This document shows positions 56,386 to 64,000 of a stretch of DNA of 64,000 nt, piece after piece (position 1 is the first letter of the stretch; each line of letters opens with the position of its first letter). Position numbers and translations under genes: made by a program. Under the pieces are notes generated by a model. It ran no database searches, had not been told where the DNA came from, and saw only the letters and a list, made by a program, of their open reading frames with translations. The stretch lies in the NCBI GenBank assembly GCA_965234685.1, contig OZ248539.1:2046001-2110000 (forward strand), in the 5' to 3' direction. Source of the DNA: Fimbriimonas planktonicus. Lineage in GTDB: Bacteria; Armatimonadota; Fimbriimonadia; Fimbriimonadales; Fimbriimonadaceae.

Positions 56386-58176
56386 ATGCGAAAAATGCGC
56401 ACTTTCACAACCGGCTGTATGGCCCTCTTCGCTACGGTCGCTATGGCCCAACTTGACGGACCGGCACCGCTCGCGTGGCGATGGCTGTACCCAACGACGG
56501 TCGCCCCCAGCGGCGCACCGCTGGTGGATGGAGACACCATGTACACCAGCGTTGGTGGTCGAGTCTTTTCGATCGAAAAGGCGTCTGGGAATCTGAAGTG
56601 GCGATATCCGCAATTGGATCCAATTGCAGGCGCTTTCCGTTCTGCCCCGGTAAAGGCTGCAGGCGTCATCGTCGCGATCGGCGACAACAAGATCGCCTAC
56701 GGAATTGACCCCGCGAAGGGCGAACCGAAGTGGACCATCAACACCCCAGGCTCACCCATCGGTCAGCCAATCGTTGTTGAAGATAAATACGTTGTCTTCG
56801 CCCAGGCAAACAACACGCTGGTAGCACTTGATGCAAACACGGGCGAAACGGCCTGGACGGCGCCTCTGGCTGTTCCGGGTGGAATTTCCGGCGGGATTGC
56901 TGGCTTTGCAAACAACATCCTTGTTTTCAACACGCAGCAAGAACTGCTTTCGATCAACATCGCGACTCAAAAGGTGAACTGGAAGCAGCGATTCGAGCGA
57001 GTTGTTTCAGGTGCGGTTCCAATCGTCGCTGCGGATACGATCTACGCCAACTCGGGCGGCGTTTTGGTCGCACTAAATGCGGCGACCGGCAGCCTGAAAT
57101 GGCAAGTCGCCACTGGTCTTCAGTTGATCTACTCTCCGGCGGTTTCGTCTTCAGGAATTCTGGTCACCAGTTCCGAGGGCATCTGCAAGATTTATGACCT
57201 CAACCGAACGCTGATTTCGAAGGTTCCGGTGAACCTGGGCAGCGGTCCTATCGCAACACCGACTTCATCTGGCAGCAAGTACGTGGTTCTTACCGCGAAC
57301 GGTGCCGTCAATTTGGTGGACCCGACGCAGAGCAAGCCAATCTGGAGCTACGTGATTCGTCCACTTGAAGAGCCAGCTGGCGGTGCGGCCGGTGGTCGGG
57401 GACCAGGTGCCGGTGGTCCTGGCGCAGGCGGTCCTGGTGGCGGCTTCGGCGGTGGATTTGGTGGCGGCGGCGGCGCTGGTGGATTCGGTGGTGCCGGTGG
57501 CGCCGGCGGATTCGGCGGTGGCGGTGCTGGCGGCGGCCGAAACGGCGGCGGCGGCCAAGGTGCTGGTGGCGGCGGTCGAAACGGCGGCGGCGGACCTGGT
57601 GGTGGCGGCCCAGGTGGCGGCGGTCCTGGTGGACAAGGTCAGAACACCCTTCCTCCAGTGTTCGTGCAAGCATCAGGAGCGGCTACCGTTTCTGGAAACA
57701 CCCTCTTGGTCCCAGCAAAGGACGGCAGCGTCCTTGCCTTCGACAATCTTCTCGGCGTAGACCTCACGGCTCCACAAGTCACCATGCTCTTCCCTAACCC
57801 GGGCGACCAGGTTTCCGGTCAGCCTCCGCTGTTCCTCGCGTTCAAGATTTCCGATGAGGCATCTGGATGGAACGAGAGCACGCTCAAGATTGAAGTTGAT
57901 GGCCAGAAATTGGATTACACGATTGGCCGAGATGGACTGATTGTCGTTCGATTCAGCACCGCTGGAGCCAACCGAGTCCTCACGAATGGTCGCAAGAAGT
58001 TCGTGGTCACGGTTCTTGACTGGCTCGGCAACGAAGCAAAGCAAGACTTCGCGCTCACCATCGATAACTCGCTCGCTCCGGTTAAGTTGCCAGGATCGCA
58101 GAATAATGGCCAGCCTGGCGGAGCCGGTGGTGGCGGAATCGGCGGCGGTGGTGGCGGCGGCGGTATCGGCGGCTAA
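56386..58176 (+). CDS. PQQ-like beta-propeller protein with a glycine-rich insert
   Basis: 596 residues; signal peptide at the N-terminus (MRTFTTGCMALFATVAMAQ). Residues 25-320 are repeats of the outer-membrane-type PQQ/beta-propeller kind: VFSIEKASGNLKWRYPQLDP, AYGIDPAKGEPKWTINTPGS, LVALDANTGETAWTAPLAVP, VALNAATGSLKWQVATGLQL, each with the 'alD..tG...W' pattern. Residues about 330-420 are almost only Gly with Ala, Asn, Arg and Pro (DNA 57373-57645), then another propeller-like piece (FVQASGAATVSGNTLLVPAK; GSVLAFDNLL), an Ig-like domain and a short glycine-rich end. Enzymatic PQQ-binding residues are not evident; it may be a secreted scaffold or binding protein. Confidence 0.88.
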   Translation: MRKMRTFTTGCMALFATVAMAQLDGPAPLAWRWLYPTTVAPSGAPLVDGDTMYTSVGGRVFSIEKASGNLKWRYPQLDPIAGAFRSAPVKAAGVIVAIGDNKIAYGIDPAKGEPKWTINTPGSPIGQPIVVEDKYVVFAQANNTLVALDANTGETAWTAPLAVPGGISGGIAGFANNILVFNTQQELLSINIATQKVNWKQRFERVVSGAVPIVAADTIYANSGGVLVALNAATGSLKWQVATGLQLIYSPAVSSSGILVTSSEGICKIYDLNRTLISKVPVNLGSGPIATPTSSGSKYVVLTANGAVNLVDPTQSKPIWSYVIRPLEEPAGGAAGGRGPGAGGPGAGGPGGGFGGGFGGGGGAGGFGGAGGAGGFGGGGAGGGRNGGGGQGAGGGGRNGGGGPGGGGPGGGGPGGQGQNTLPPVFVQASGAATVSGNTLLVPAKDGSVLAFDNLLGVDLTAPQVTMLFPNPGDQVSGQPPLFLAFKISDEASGWNESTLKIEVDGQKLDYTIGRDGLIVVRFSTAGANRVLTNGRKKFVVTVLDWLGNEAKQDFALTIDNSLAPVKLPGSQNNGQPGGAGGGGIGGGGGGGGIGG

Positions 58177-58187
58177 GCCCACCTAAC

Positions 58188-59216
58188 ATGACGACGGAGT
58201 TCATTCAACAACTCCTCGCCAGCGAAGTATCGCCCGCCAAAGCGCGGGCGATACTTGCGTCTGAGGATGATTTTCTCGCTAGCCCTCTCCTAACCGAGGT
58301 CGAGCGAAATCGTGCCCGAAACGCGCCCCTAGACGCCCTTACGGATGCACTTCGAAATGGTGCCGAGCCGATTCGGCCGGCGGAGATGCCGGAGTTACTG
58401 CACGAACTCGAGATTCCCCCGCCGGCACTGTTCGGTTGTGGCGATTTGGGTTGCTTGCATCGACCGACCATCGCCATTGTCGGAACCCGCGGCGCCAGCA
58501 CCTATGGCAAGGCATGCGCCCAAAAGTTTGCGGAAGCCTTTGCGCAGCGCGGAGTGACGGTGGTCAGCGGTGGCGCACTCGGAATTGATGCCGCCGCCCA
58601 TAAGGGTGCCCTGGCGGTCGAAGGCGCTACGGCCGCTGTCCTAGCTTGCGGAGTTGACGTGACCTACCCGGCTGCCCATGCCGGACTGTTTATGCAAATC
58701 CGGGAGCGAGGCGCGATCTTGAGCCAGTTTGCCTGCGGCAGCAAGCCGAACGAATACAAGTTCCTGCAAAGGAACAGCCTGATTGCGGCGCTGAGCCTCG
58801 CGGTGCTGGTGGTTGAAGCGCCGGCAAGATCCGGTGCTCTGAGCACGGCTAACATCGCAAACGACATCGGCCGTCCAGTGTTTGTCGTTCCTGCAAACAT
58901 CAATAATCCGAACTTTCTGGGCTCGTTTGCGCTTATTCGAGACGGCGCTACCCTGGTCGATCACCCCGACCAAGTGCTGGAATCGCTGGATTTGGACACA
59001 ACTCCATCTTTGTTTGCTGCCAGCAGTTTTGCCCAGACTGATGCAAATTCATTGGCGGGACGAATCCTCGCGGTTCTTACCGTGGAGCCGCAACCGACCG
59101 ACAAGATTGTTGCCGCAGTCGGCGCAACGGCTTCAGATGTCCTAGGAGAACTCACCATGCTGGAGCTTGACGGCAAGATACTTCGGGACGGTCCGGGCTA
59201 CGCTATAAAGCCATGA
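58188..59216 (+). CDS. dprA: DNA-processing protein DprA
   Basis: 342 residues. DprA (Smf) loads RecA onto incoming single-stranded DNA during natural transformation. The Rossmann-like DprA domain shows IVGTRGASTYGK at about residues 96-107, VVSGGALGIDAAAHKGAL near 124-141, LACGVDVTYPAAH, and later FLQRNSLIAALSLAVLVVEA with GALSTANIANDIGRPVFVVP. The C-terminal winged-helix (DML1-like; LAGRILAVLTVEPQPTDKIV) is present. The stop overlaps nagA by ATGA. Confidence 0.95.
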   Translation: MTTEFIQQLLASEVSPAKARAILASEDDFLASPLLTEVERNRARNAPLDALTDALRNGAEPIRPAEMPELLHELEIPPPALFGCGDLGCLHRPTIAIVGTRGASTYGKACAQKFAEAFAQRGVTVVSGGALGIDAAAHKGALAVEGATAAVLACGVDVTYPAAHAGLFMQIRERGAILSQFACGSKPNEYKFLQRNSLIAALSLAVLVVEAPARSGALSTANIANDIGRPVFVVPANINNPNFLGSFALIRDGATLVDHPDQVLESLDLDTTPSLFAASSFAQTDANSLAGRILAVLTVEPQPTDKIVAAVGATASDVLGELTMLELDGKILRDGPGYAIKP

Positions 59217-60250
59217 AGGGCACTTTCCGCGCAATCGGTCCGTCGGGATTTGGGACATACAACGTTGACCTCGATTCCGGAACCTGGACACCCACCGATG
59301 CCCAGGATGCGCCGCTCCTTGCTCCAGGATTTGTTGACATCCATTTCCACGGAGCCTTCGGCATCGACTTCATGACCAGTGATGCCGAGCAACAACTCGA
59401 ACTTGCGCAGCAACTCGACGCGATTGGTTACGACAAAGTGCTCTTCACCACCGTCACCGCGCTCGTTGAAGACGTGCAGCGAGCGATCGAAGGGCTCCCG
59501 AACCATCCCGTCGTTGCCGGTTTTCACTTGGAAGGTCCGTTCATTTCGCCGGTCTTCCCCGGTGCTCAGCCTGCTGCCTTCATCCAAAACCCTGCCGAGC
59601 ACGGCGACAAGTGGGAAGAAGTTCTCAACCATCCTCGACTCAAGCTGGTCACTCTCGCCCCAGAAATCCCGGGGGGATATGAACTAATCGCGCAACTCAC
59701 GGAACGGCACGTCGTCTCCAGCCTTGGGCACACGAATGCCACTTTTGAAGAATGCGTAATGGCGGCCGACGCCGGGGCACGGCACACGACCCACACATTC
59801 AACGCAATGCGCCCCTTACATCATCGAGAAGCCGGAACGGTTGGGTTTGCGTTGCTCGACGACCGAATCCGAACGGAGCTGATCTACGATCGGATCCACG
59901 TATCGCCTCCAGCGGCTCGGGTTTTGGTTCGCGCAAAGTCTGACAAGATCATCGCCGTCAGCGACTCGACGATGGCTTCAGGGCTGAAGGAAGGGACAGA
60001 ACTCTTTATGTGGGGACTTGAGTGCGTGGTCGGTAAAGGTCAGGTGCGGTTGAAGAATGGCACCTTGGCAGGAAGTGCAATCACCCTCGCAGACGCGTTC
60101 CAAAATTTGGCGCAGGACTTTGGACCGGAGCTCGCCATTCGAAGCTGTTGCGTGAATCCAAGGTCGGTAGTTGGCAATCCTCCCATCCGGCAGTGGCTGG
60201 TTTTTGACGAAGAGTTTAAGGTCGTCGATCGGTATCGGCTCGAAGCCTAA
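59213..60250 (+). CDS. nagA: N-acetylglucosamine-6-phosphate deacetylase
   Basis: 345-residue amidohydrolase that deacetylates GlcNAc-6-P in amino-sugar recycling or catabolism. Metal-binding HFHG is near residue 46 (LAPGFVDIHFHGAFGIDF), HLEGPFISP near 105, SLGHTNA near 172, ARHTTHTFNAMRPLHHREAG near 189-208, and the catalytic Asp in IAVSDSTMASG near 247. It is coupled to dprA by 4 nt and its stop overlaps the convergent tsaC gene by 4 bp. Confidence 0.95.
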   Translation: MKGTFRAIGPSGFGTYNVDLDSGTWTPTDAQDAPLLAPGFVDIHFHGAFGIDFMTSDAEQQLELAQQLDAIGYDKVLFTTVTALVEDVQRAIEGLPNHPVVAGFHLEGPFISPVFPGAQPAAFIQNPAEHGDKWEEVLNHPRLKLVTLAPEIPGGYELIAQLTERHVVSSLGHTNATFEECVMAADAGARHTTHTFNAMRPLHHREAGTVGFALLDDRIRTELIYDRIHVSPPAARVLVRAKSDKIIAVSDSTMASGLKEGTELFMWGLECVVGKGQVRLKNGTLAGSAITLADAFQNLAQDFGPELAIRSCCVNPRSVVGNPPIRQWLVFDEEFKVVDRYRLEA

Positions 60251-61131
60251 CCCACCATTCGGTTTAGACGGTCCCAGACCGCGGCCCATTCCGAGGTTCG
60301 TGGTGGGGTCTGGATCTCAATCTCCGGCGGGTTCATTTCTTCCATCTGGTGCAGGGCGGCGTAGAGTCTCGCCGCGTAGGCTCTTGGCTCTCGGGGCATC
60401 GGTATCTGCTTGATCGTCGCGGACAGGATGGTGAGGCCATGCGCTTCTGGCGTAGGGACTTCCACGAGTCGCACGGGAATCTTCGGAGCGTAGTGCCGCT
60501 TGTACTGACCGGGAACGCGGACGTCGGCATCTGAATCCACAACTGGGATGAATTGCTCAATATCTGCCCGAGAAATTGAACCGGATCTTAGAATCGCAAC
60601 AACATCCGAGCGACGGCAGTCAATGATCGTCGACTCAATACCAACTTCACAAGGCGCCCCATCGAGGATCGCGAACACCTTCTGGGAGATTTCCGAGGAA
60701 ACGTCCTCCGCGCGGGTTGGAGAAAGTCGAGTGAAAACGTTGGCGCTTGGAGCGACAAGTGGTTCGCCTACCAGCTCAAGCAGCCGAAGCGCAACCGGAT
60801 GCGCAGGCATTCGGATTGCGATCGTTCCTAATTCCGAGTCAGCCGGCAGGACGATGGTAAGGGGGCCGGGCCAGAATTCCGCGGTTAGCTGGTCGGCGGA
60901 ATCAGTCCACGTTGAAGCGACTTTTTTTGCGTCATCGATGCTGCCGACGTGAACGATCAGAGGGTTCTCAGAGGGGCGGCTTTTGACCTCGTAGATTTGG
61001 CGATTGGCTGAAGAGCTTCGGGCCAAACCCGCCAGGCCGTACACCGTTTCGGTCGGCATCACTACCAGCTCTTCGCGAAGCAAGGCGGCGGCGCACTGAG
61101 CGAGGTTTTCTGAAGACGCCTCCAGAATCAA
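60247..61131 (-). CDS. tsaC: Threonylcarbamoyl-AMP synthase, Sua5-type
   Basis: 294 residues. The YrdC domain at about 7-185 holds the family's PTETVYGLAGLARSS, KSRPSENPLIVHV, WPGPLTIVL, IRMPAHP and LVAPSANVFTRLSPTRAEDV, followed by the Sua5 C-terminal part with the linker VPGQYKRHYAPKIPVRLV near residue 218. It makes threonylcarbamoyl-AMP used by TsaD (encoded at 41220-42257) for t6A. The last gene of the mltG - YqeG/GtrA - aroE - tsaC run; overlaps aroE by 4 nt. Confidence 0.94.
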   Translation of the reverse strand: MILEASSENLAQCAAALLREELVVMPTETVYGLAGLARSSSANRQIYEVKSRPSENPLIVHVGSIDDAKKVASTWTDSADQLTAEFWPGPLTIVLPADSELGTIAIRMPAHPVALRLLELVGEPLVAPSANVFTRLSPTRAEDVSSEISQKVFAILDGAPCEVGIESTIIDCRRSDVVAILRSGSISRADIEQFIPVVDSDADVRVPGQYKRHYAPKIPVRLVEVPTPEAHGLTILSATIKQIPMPREPRAYAARLYAALHQMEEMNPPEIEIQTPPRTSEWAAVWDRLNRMVG

Positions 61132-61922
61132 AGTCCAACCGCCCGCCGCATCGGCTCTCGCGGGACGGGGCGTCCAAGCCAGAATTCCATGGCAAGGGCT
61201 CCTTGCGCCACCAGCATCGCGCGGCCATCGAGCTTTGAGCGCGATCCGGCAGCAGCCAGAAATGCCGTTGGCTCAGAACTGTACATGAGATCATAGGCCA
61301 CTGCCTCGGGGTCTGCCGCGGACCAATCGAGCTCCAGCACAGCTCCGGTTAGGGATGCACTGGTCGCGTTGATGACGATGTCTGCGTCTGCGACGGTTGG
61401 CTCGGTTAGGACCACCACTCCTGGGATAACCGCGGCAAGTTCGTGAGCCTTTGCCTCGGTTCGGTTCCAGAGCCGAACTTCGTAACCGGCCGCGGACAAG
61501 GACAGCACGATGGCTCGGGCAGATCCGCCTGCACCCAGAACGGTGGCGCGTCGGCCGGGAACCTGGCAAATCGTTTCCAAAAAGCCGGGACCGTCCGTGT
61601 TTATGCCTTCTCGCCCTTGAAGGGCAATGGTGTTAACTGCGTCCGCCGCGGAGGCAAACTCAGACACCCTTTCGCACCATTGGCGCGCGGCCGATTTGTT
61701 GGGCACGGTCACGTTTATCCCTTCGAATCCGAGTTGAGCTAGATGATCGAGAGCGAGCGAGACCTCGATTTCTGGAACGTGAACTGCAATGTACTCCCCT
61801 GGTTCACCGAGTTCTCGAAGAACCGCATTCTGCATTCTTGGCGACAGCGAATGGCTTACCGGATCTCCGATCACGGCAAACCGCGCGGCCGGTGCGTCAC
61901 GCCAGGGGTACACCAAGTTCAT
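61128..61922 (-). CDS. aroE: Shikimate dehydrogenase
   Basis: 264 residues from ATG 61922, whose ATGA overlaps the stop of the YqeG/GtrA gene; a longer in-frame start at 61970 is within that gene and unlikely. It reduces dehydroshikimate in the aromatic amino-acid pathway. Substrate loop: FAVIGDPVSHSLSPRMQNAV at about residues 14-33 (SLSP binds shikimate), VTVPNKSAA with the catalytic Lys near 69, NTDGPGFLE near 104 and the NADP loop VLGAGGSARAIVLSL at about 126-140. Confidence 0.95.
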   Translation of the reverse strand: MNLVYPWRDAPAARFAVIGDPVSHSLSPRMQNAVLRELGEPGEYIAVHVPEIEVSLALDHLAQLGFEGINVTVPNKSAARQWCERVSEFASAADAVNTIALQGREGINTDGPGFLETICQVPGRRATVLGAGGSARAIVLSLSAAGYEVRLWNRTEAKAHELAAVIPGVVVLTEPTVADADIVINATSASLTGAVLELDWSAADPEAVAYDLMYSSEPTAFLAAAGSRSKLDGRAMLVAQGALAMEFWLGRPVPREPMRRAVGL

Positions 61923-62977
61923 TCCGCCGGAGTTCGGAAGGCGTAATACCGCTGGCCCAGGAAGTTCCAAACCGCAACGATTGCCGCGGCAAGGACGTTC
62001 GCCAGCAAAACGCTGTCACCAGGCAACACGTTGTAGAAGAACGAGAATAGGCCGATGTTCAACAGGGCAGCGACCGTCGTGATGATATAGAATTTCCGCA
62101 CCTGCACGGCGCGAGGTGCCTTGCCAACGGCTTCAAACGTCCACGACCGATTAAAGATCAAGCTGTTGAAAGTCGCAATTCCCCACGCGATCAGACCAGC
62201 AACGGGTGAGGCCAATTTCAGCGGAGCCGAACTGCGCATGATTTCTTGAATAACCGTGCCTTGCAACGCACCGCCGATGACCAGGCCGAGACCGGTAAAG
62301 CGCATGATCACAAGCTTGACGAAACTGTCGATAACAAACGACGTTCCCCCGACGACGATGAAACGGGTGAGCTGCTTTAGGAGCGTTCGCTCTTGAACTT
62401 CTGGACCACCCGTGCCTTCCTTTCCTAGGATTAAGGCCTTGTATATTTGTGTTTTCAAGAATCCCTCGATGGCGCGGTTCACGGCTGTTCCCTTGAACTC
62501 CGGGCCTTCCATCTTTTCAACCCAAATTGCATCGATTCCGCTCCGGTTCGCGCCAAAAATATCGGTAACCAGTTGATCGCCGATCATGATTGCCTCTGAC
62601 GGCGCGCATTGGAACTTAAGTAGGGCGAGCCGAAACATGGCTCGGCTGGGTTTCATTCGGCCCCGCACTACGGCGACATTGAGCGATTCGGACAGTCGCA
62701 TCAACCTTTCTGGCCGACGCGTGTTGCTGATCAGGCATAACTGGAAACCCATTTCTTTGGCCTTCGTCAGCCATTCGGACACTCCTGGGGCGGGGGCTTC
62801 GCCTTTCCATTCGACCAAGGTGTGGTCAACGTCGAGAAGGATCAGCTTCTTTCCGCGTTCTTTGAGTCGGTCCAGATCGACGTCTTTTAGGCCATGCACG
62901 GCCTCAGCGGGTGTGAACTTGCGGAATCCCCGACCGACGCGGGCATGATCGAATTCGCCGGTTTTCCAAGTTTTCAT
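61919..62977 (-). CDS. YqeG-type HAD phosphatase fused to a GtrA-like membrane domain
   Basis: 352 residues in two clear parts. Residues about 20-180 are a class IIIA HAD phosphatase of the YqeG type: LILLDVDHTLVEWKGEAPAP (motif I with D-x-D), LCLISNTRRPERLMRLSESL, KPSRAMFRLALLKF and IMIGDQLVTDIFGANRSGID (motif IV). Residues about 215-350 contain four hydrophobic helices in GtrA style: RFIVVGGTSFVIDSFVKLVI, VIGGALQGTVIQEIM, VAGLIAWGIATFNSLIFNRS, FYIITTVAALLNIGLFSFFY, VLAAAIVAVWNFLGQRYYAF. The C-terminal GtrA signature 'nf...r.w.f' (IFNRSWTF; WNFLGQRYYAF) is repeated. It overlaps mltG and aroE by 4 nt each. I know of no described enzyme with this fusion. Confidence 0.9.
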   Translation of the reverse strand: MKTWKTGEFDHARVGRGFRKFTPAEAVHGLKDVDLDRLKERGKKLILLDVDHTLVEWKGEAPAPGVSEWLTKAKEMGFQLCLISNTRRPERLMRLSESLNVAVVRGRMKPSRAMFRLALLKFQCAPSEAIMIGDQLVTDIFGANRSGIDAIWVEKMEGPEFKGTAVNRAIEGFLKTQIYKALILGKEGTGGPEVQERTLLKQLTRFIVVGGTSFVIDSFVKLVIMRFTGLGLVIGGALQGTVIQEIMRSSAPLKLASPVAGLIAWGIATFNSLIFNRSWTFEAVGKAPRAVQVRKFYIITTVAALLNIGLFSFFYNVLPGDSVLLANVLAAAIVAVWNFLGQRYYAFRTPAE

Positions 62978-63996
62978 TCTGTCAACCCTTGTCGAAGTTG
63001 CCGCAACGCTCGTTGGGCGGTCTTTCGCGCTCGGAAGTTCACGTTGTGTTGCTCAATCGTCGCCGCGAACCGAGATTCCCCGGTCGGCATGGCAACGTAA
63101 TACAAGTATGAATGTTGGGCTGGTTTCAGAGCGGCCCGGATACTTTCCACCGTCGGTGAGCAGATTGGGGTTGGCGGGAGTCCATCGTTGCGGTAGAGGT
63201 TGTAGGGCGAGTCGATGCTCTTGTATTCGCTACGCAACAGCGGTCTCCACTTTTGGATTCCGTAGTTGATCGCCGCATCGATTTGCAGGCGCATTCCCTT
63301 CGAAAGCCGATTCTCGATGACGCCAGCGACGATGGGGCGCTCGTTGTCTTCCTTCACTTCGAGTTCGACCAGAGAGGCAACGGTGATGACGCGATGCAGA
63401 TTCTCTGGTTGATCCAAGCCCTGCCAGACCTTCTTTTCAAAGTTGGCGAGCTGACGAACAATAACGCCGCGGGCGCCTAGGAGGGGCGGGAAGTCGTAGG
63501 TGTCCGGGTAGAGATAGCCTTCCAGGGACTTTTCTGGAAGTGGGAAGTTGACGACATCCTTAAAGGCGCTCGGATTATTGACCAGGGCCATGTATTCGGC
63601 GGCGGTGCAGACGTTTGCTTTTGCCAGGAGGTTCGCGGAGCGGCGGGCCCAGTTGGTTTCGGGCATGCGGACCATTTGGCGGATCGGCTTTTGGAGGACT
63701 CGGAAGATTTCGCCGAGTTCCATTCCGGGGCGGAGTTCGTAAGTTCCGGTTTGGACGGTTTGCGGGGTGCGTTCTAGCCGGGAGAATAGGTGGGCGGCGA
63801 AGGAGTCGGTGACAAATCCCTCGGTTTGCAGCCTCGCTAAGGCTCGTTCCAAGCTGGTTCTGGACTCGAAGCGGATGAGCTTGGGTTCGCCGTTTGGCTT
63901 TGGCGCGAGGCGGGTTTTGAACCAGACGCTGACGAGAATGAGGTCAACGACCAAGAACACGCAGACGATCAGGATGATGCGCGGGCGGCGGTTCAT
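62974..63996 (-). CDS. mltG: Endolytic transglycosylase MltG
   Basis: 340 residues with an N-terminal membrane anchor (RIILIVCVFLVVDLILVSVW), so it acts on peptidoglycan outside the membrane and sets glycan strand length. The YceG domain shows YLYPDTYDF near residue 186, the catalytic Glu in VASLVELEVKE (Escherichia: ASIVEKET), VAGVIENRLSKGMRLQIDAA near 250, SPYNLYRNDGLPPTPICSPT near 288-307 and SYLYYVAMPTG near 322. Starts only 4 bases from the window edge (ATG 63996), so the true 5' context is not seen. Confidence 0.94.
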   Translation of the reverse strand: MNRRPRIILIVCVFLVVDLILVSVWFKTRLAPKPNGEPKLIRFESRTSLERALARLQTEGFVTDSFAAHLFSRLERTPQTVQTGTYELRPGMELGEIFRVLQKPIRQMVRMPETNWARRSANLLAKANVCTAAEYMALVNNPSAFKDVVNFPLPEKSLEGYLYPDTYDFPPLLGARGVIVRQLANFEKKVWQGLDQPENLHRVITVASLVELEVKEDNERPIVAGVIENRLSKGMRLQIDAAINYGIQKWRPLLRSEYKSIDSPYNLYRNDGLPPTPICSPTVESIRAALKPAQHSYLYYVAMPTGESRFAATIEQHNVNFRARKTAQRALRQLRQGLTE

Positions 63997-64000
63997 GGTT

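Noticed and set aside
57265..57673. Ser/Thr/Ala- or His/Arg-rich frames opposite the glycine-rich insert
   Set aside because: Low-complexity mirror images of GGC/GGT repeats; no start signal.

Overview
The window reads as the chromosome of a diderm, free-living heterotroph, most likely of the phylum Armatimonadota (Fimbriimonas-like). The strongest pointer is the H-X9-DG prepilin at 22961-23725, whose N-terminus (FTLIELLVVIAIIAILAAIL followed by FPVFAQAKAAA) is the version typical of that phylum. A lipid A deacylase-like protein, a heptose-7-phosphate kinase and lgt fit a cell with an outer membrane. The affiliation is inferred from protein style, not from a marker search. No phage, transposon, CRISPR array or rRNA was seen. 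Genes are tightly packed: many co-directional pairs overlap by the 4-nt ATGA/GTGA junction, and eight convergent pairs overlap or leave at most 6 bp between stop codons.

Layout. 1-5.3 kb: end-truncated aminotransferase, gpsA, an AraC regulator divergent from a phytanoyl-CoA dioxygenase-like gene, trhO and a membrane-anchored msrB. 5.4-11.2 kb: an iron-sulfur assembly cluster (sufC, sufD, a small TPR-like gene, sufS, sufU, a membrane protein, a MIP18/SufT-like gene, an Rrf2 regulator with three cysteines, and a SufA/ErpA carrier) with no sufB in the window. 11.2-24 kb: csaA, a Gfo/Idh-aldo/keto reductase pair, an M28 peptidase, an RsmB-like methyltransferase, a DUF2975/HTH pair divergent from a PagL-like gene, thrC-thrB, fucI, an amidase, then a cobalamin riboswitch placed directly before the prepilin gene. 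24-33 kb: class III aminotransferase, secreted protein, sugar oxidoreductase, a FadN-type beta-oxidation enzyme, and infC-rpmI-rplT, in which infC appears to start at ATC and overlaps rpmI out of frame.

33-47 kb: hypothetical proteins, an ArsR-type regulator fused to a CarH-like B12-binding photoreceptor module, an acyl-CoA dehydrogenase, a GT39-like glycosyltransferase, xerD, then a long minus-strand run (FAD oxidoreductase, DGPF/YCII protein, ECF42 sigma factor, livF, rimI, tsaD, BFD-like ferredoxin) with a phosphonatase-like HAD gene divergent from the FAD enzyme. 47-64 kb: mnmG, two tandem scramblase-like genes, an ASCH-like gene, lgt-heptose kinase, a tiny Lys/Ala-rich protein, large secreted proteins, tRNA-Ile(GAT), polysaccharide deacetylase, dprA-nagA, and a minus-strand operon mltG - YqeG/GtrA fusion - aroE - tsaC.

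The most notable signals are two independent cobalamin-responsive elements in one window (riboswitch before a prepilin; ArsR-B12 photoreceptor fusion), the sufB-less SUF cluster with an extra small gene, the infC/rpmI overlap, and the PagL-like locus with nearly abutting divergent starts over a perfect dyad. No stretch longer than 300 bases is without a gene.
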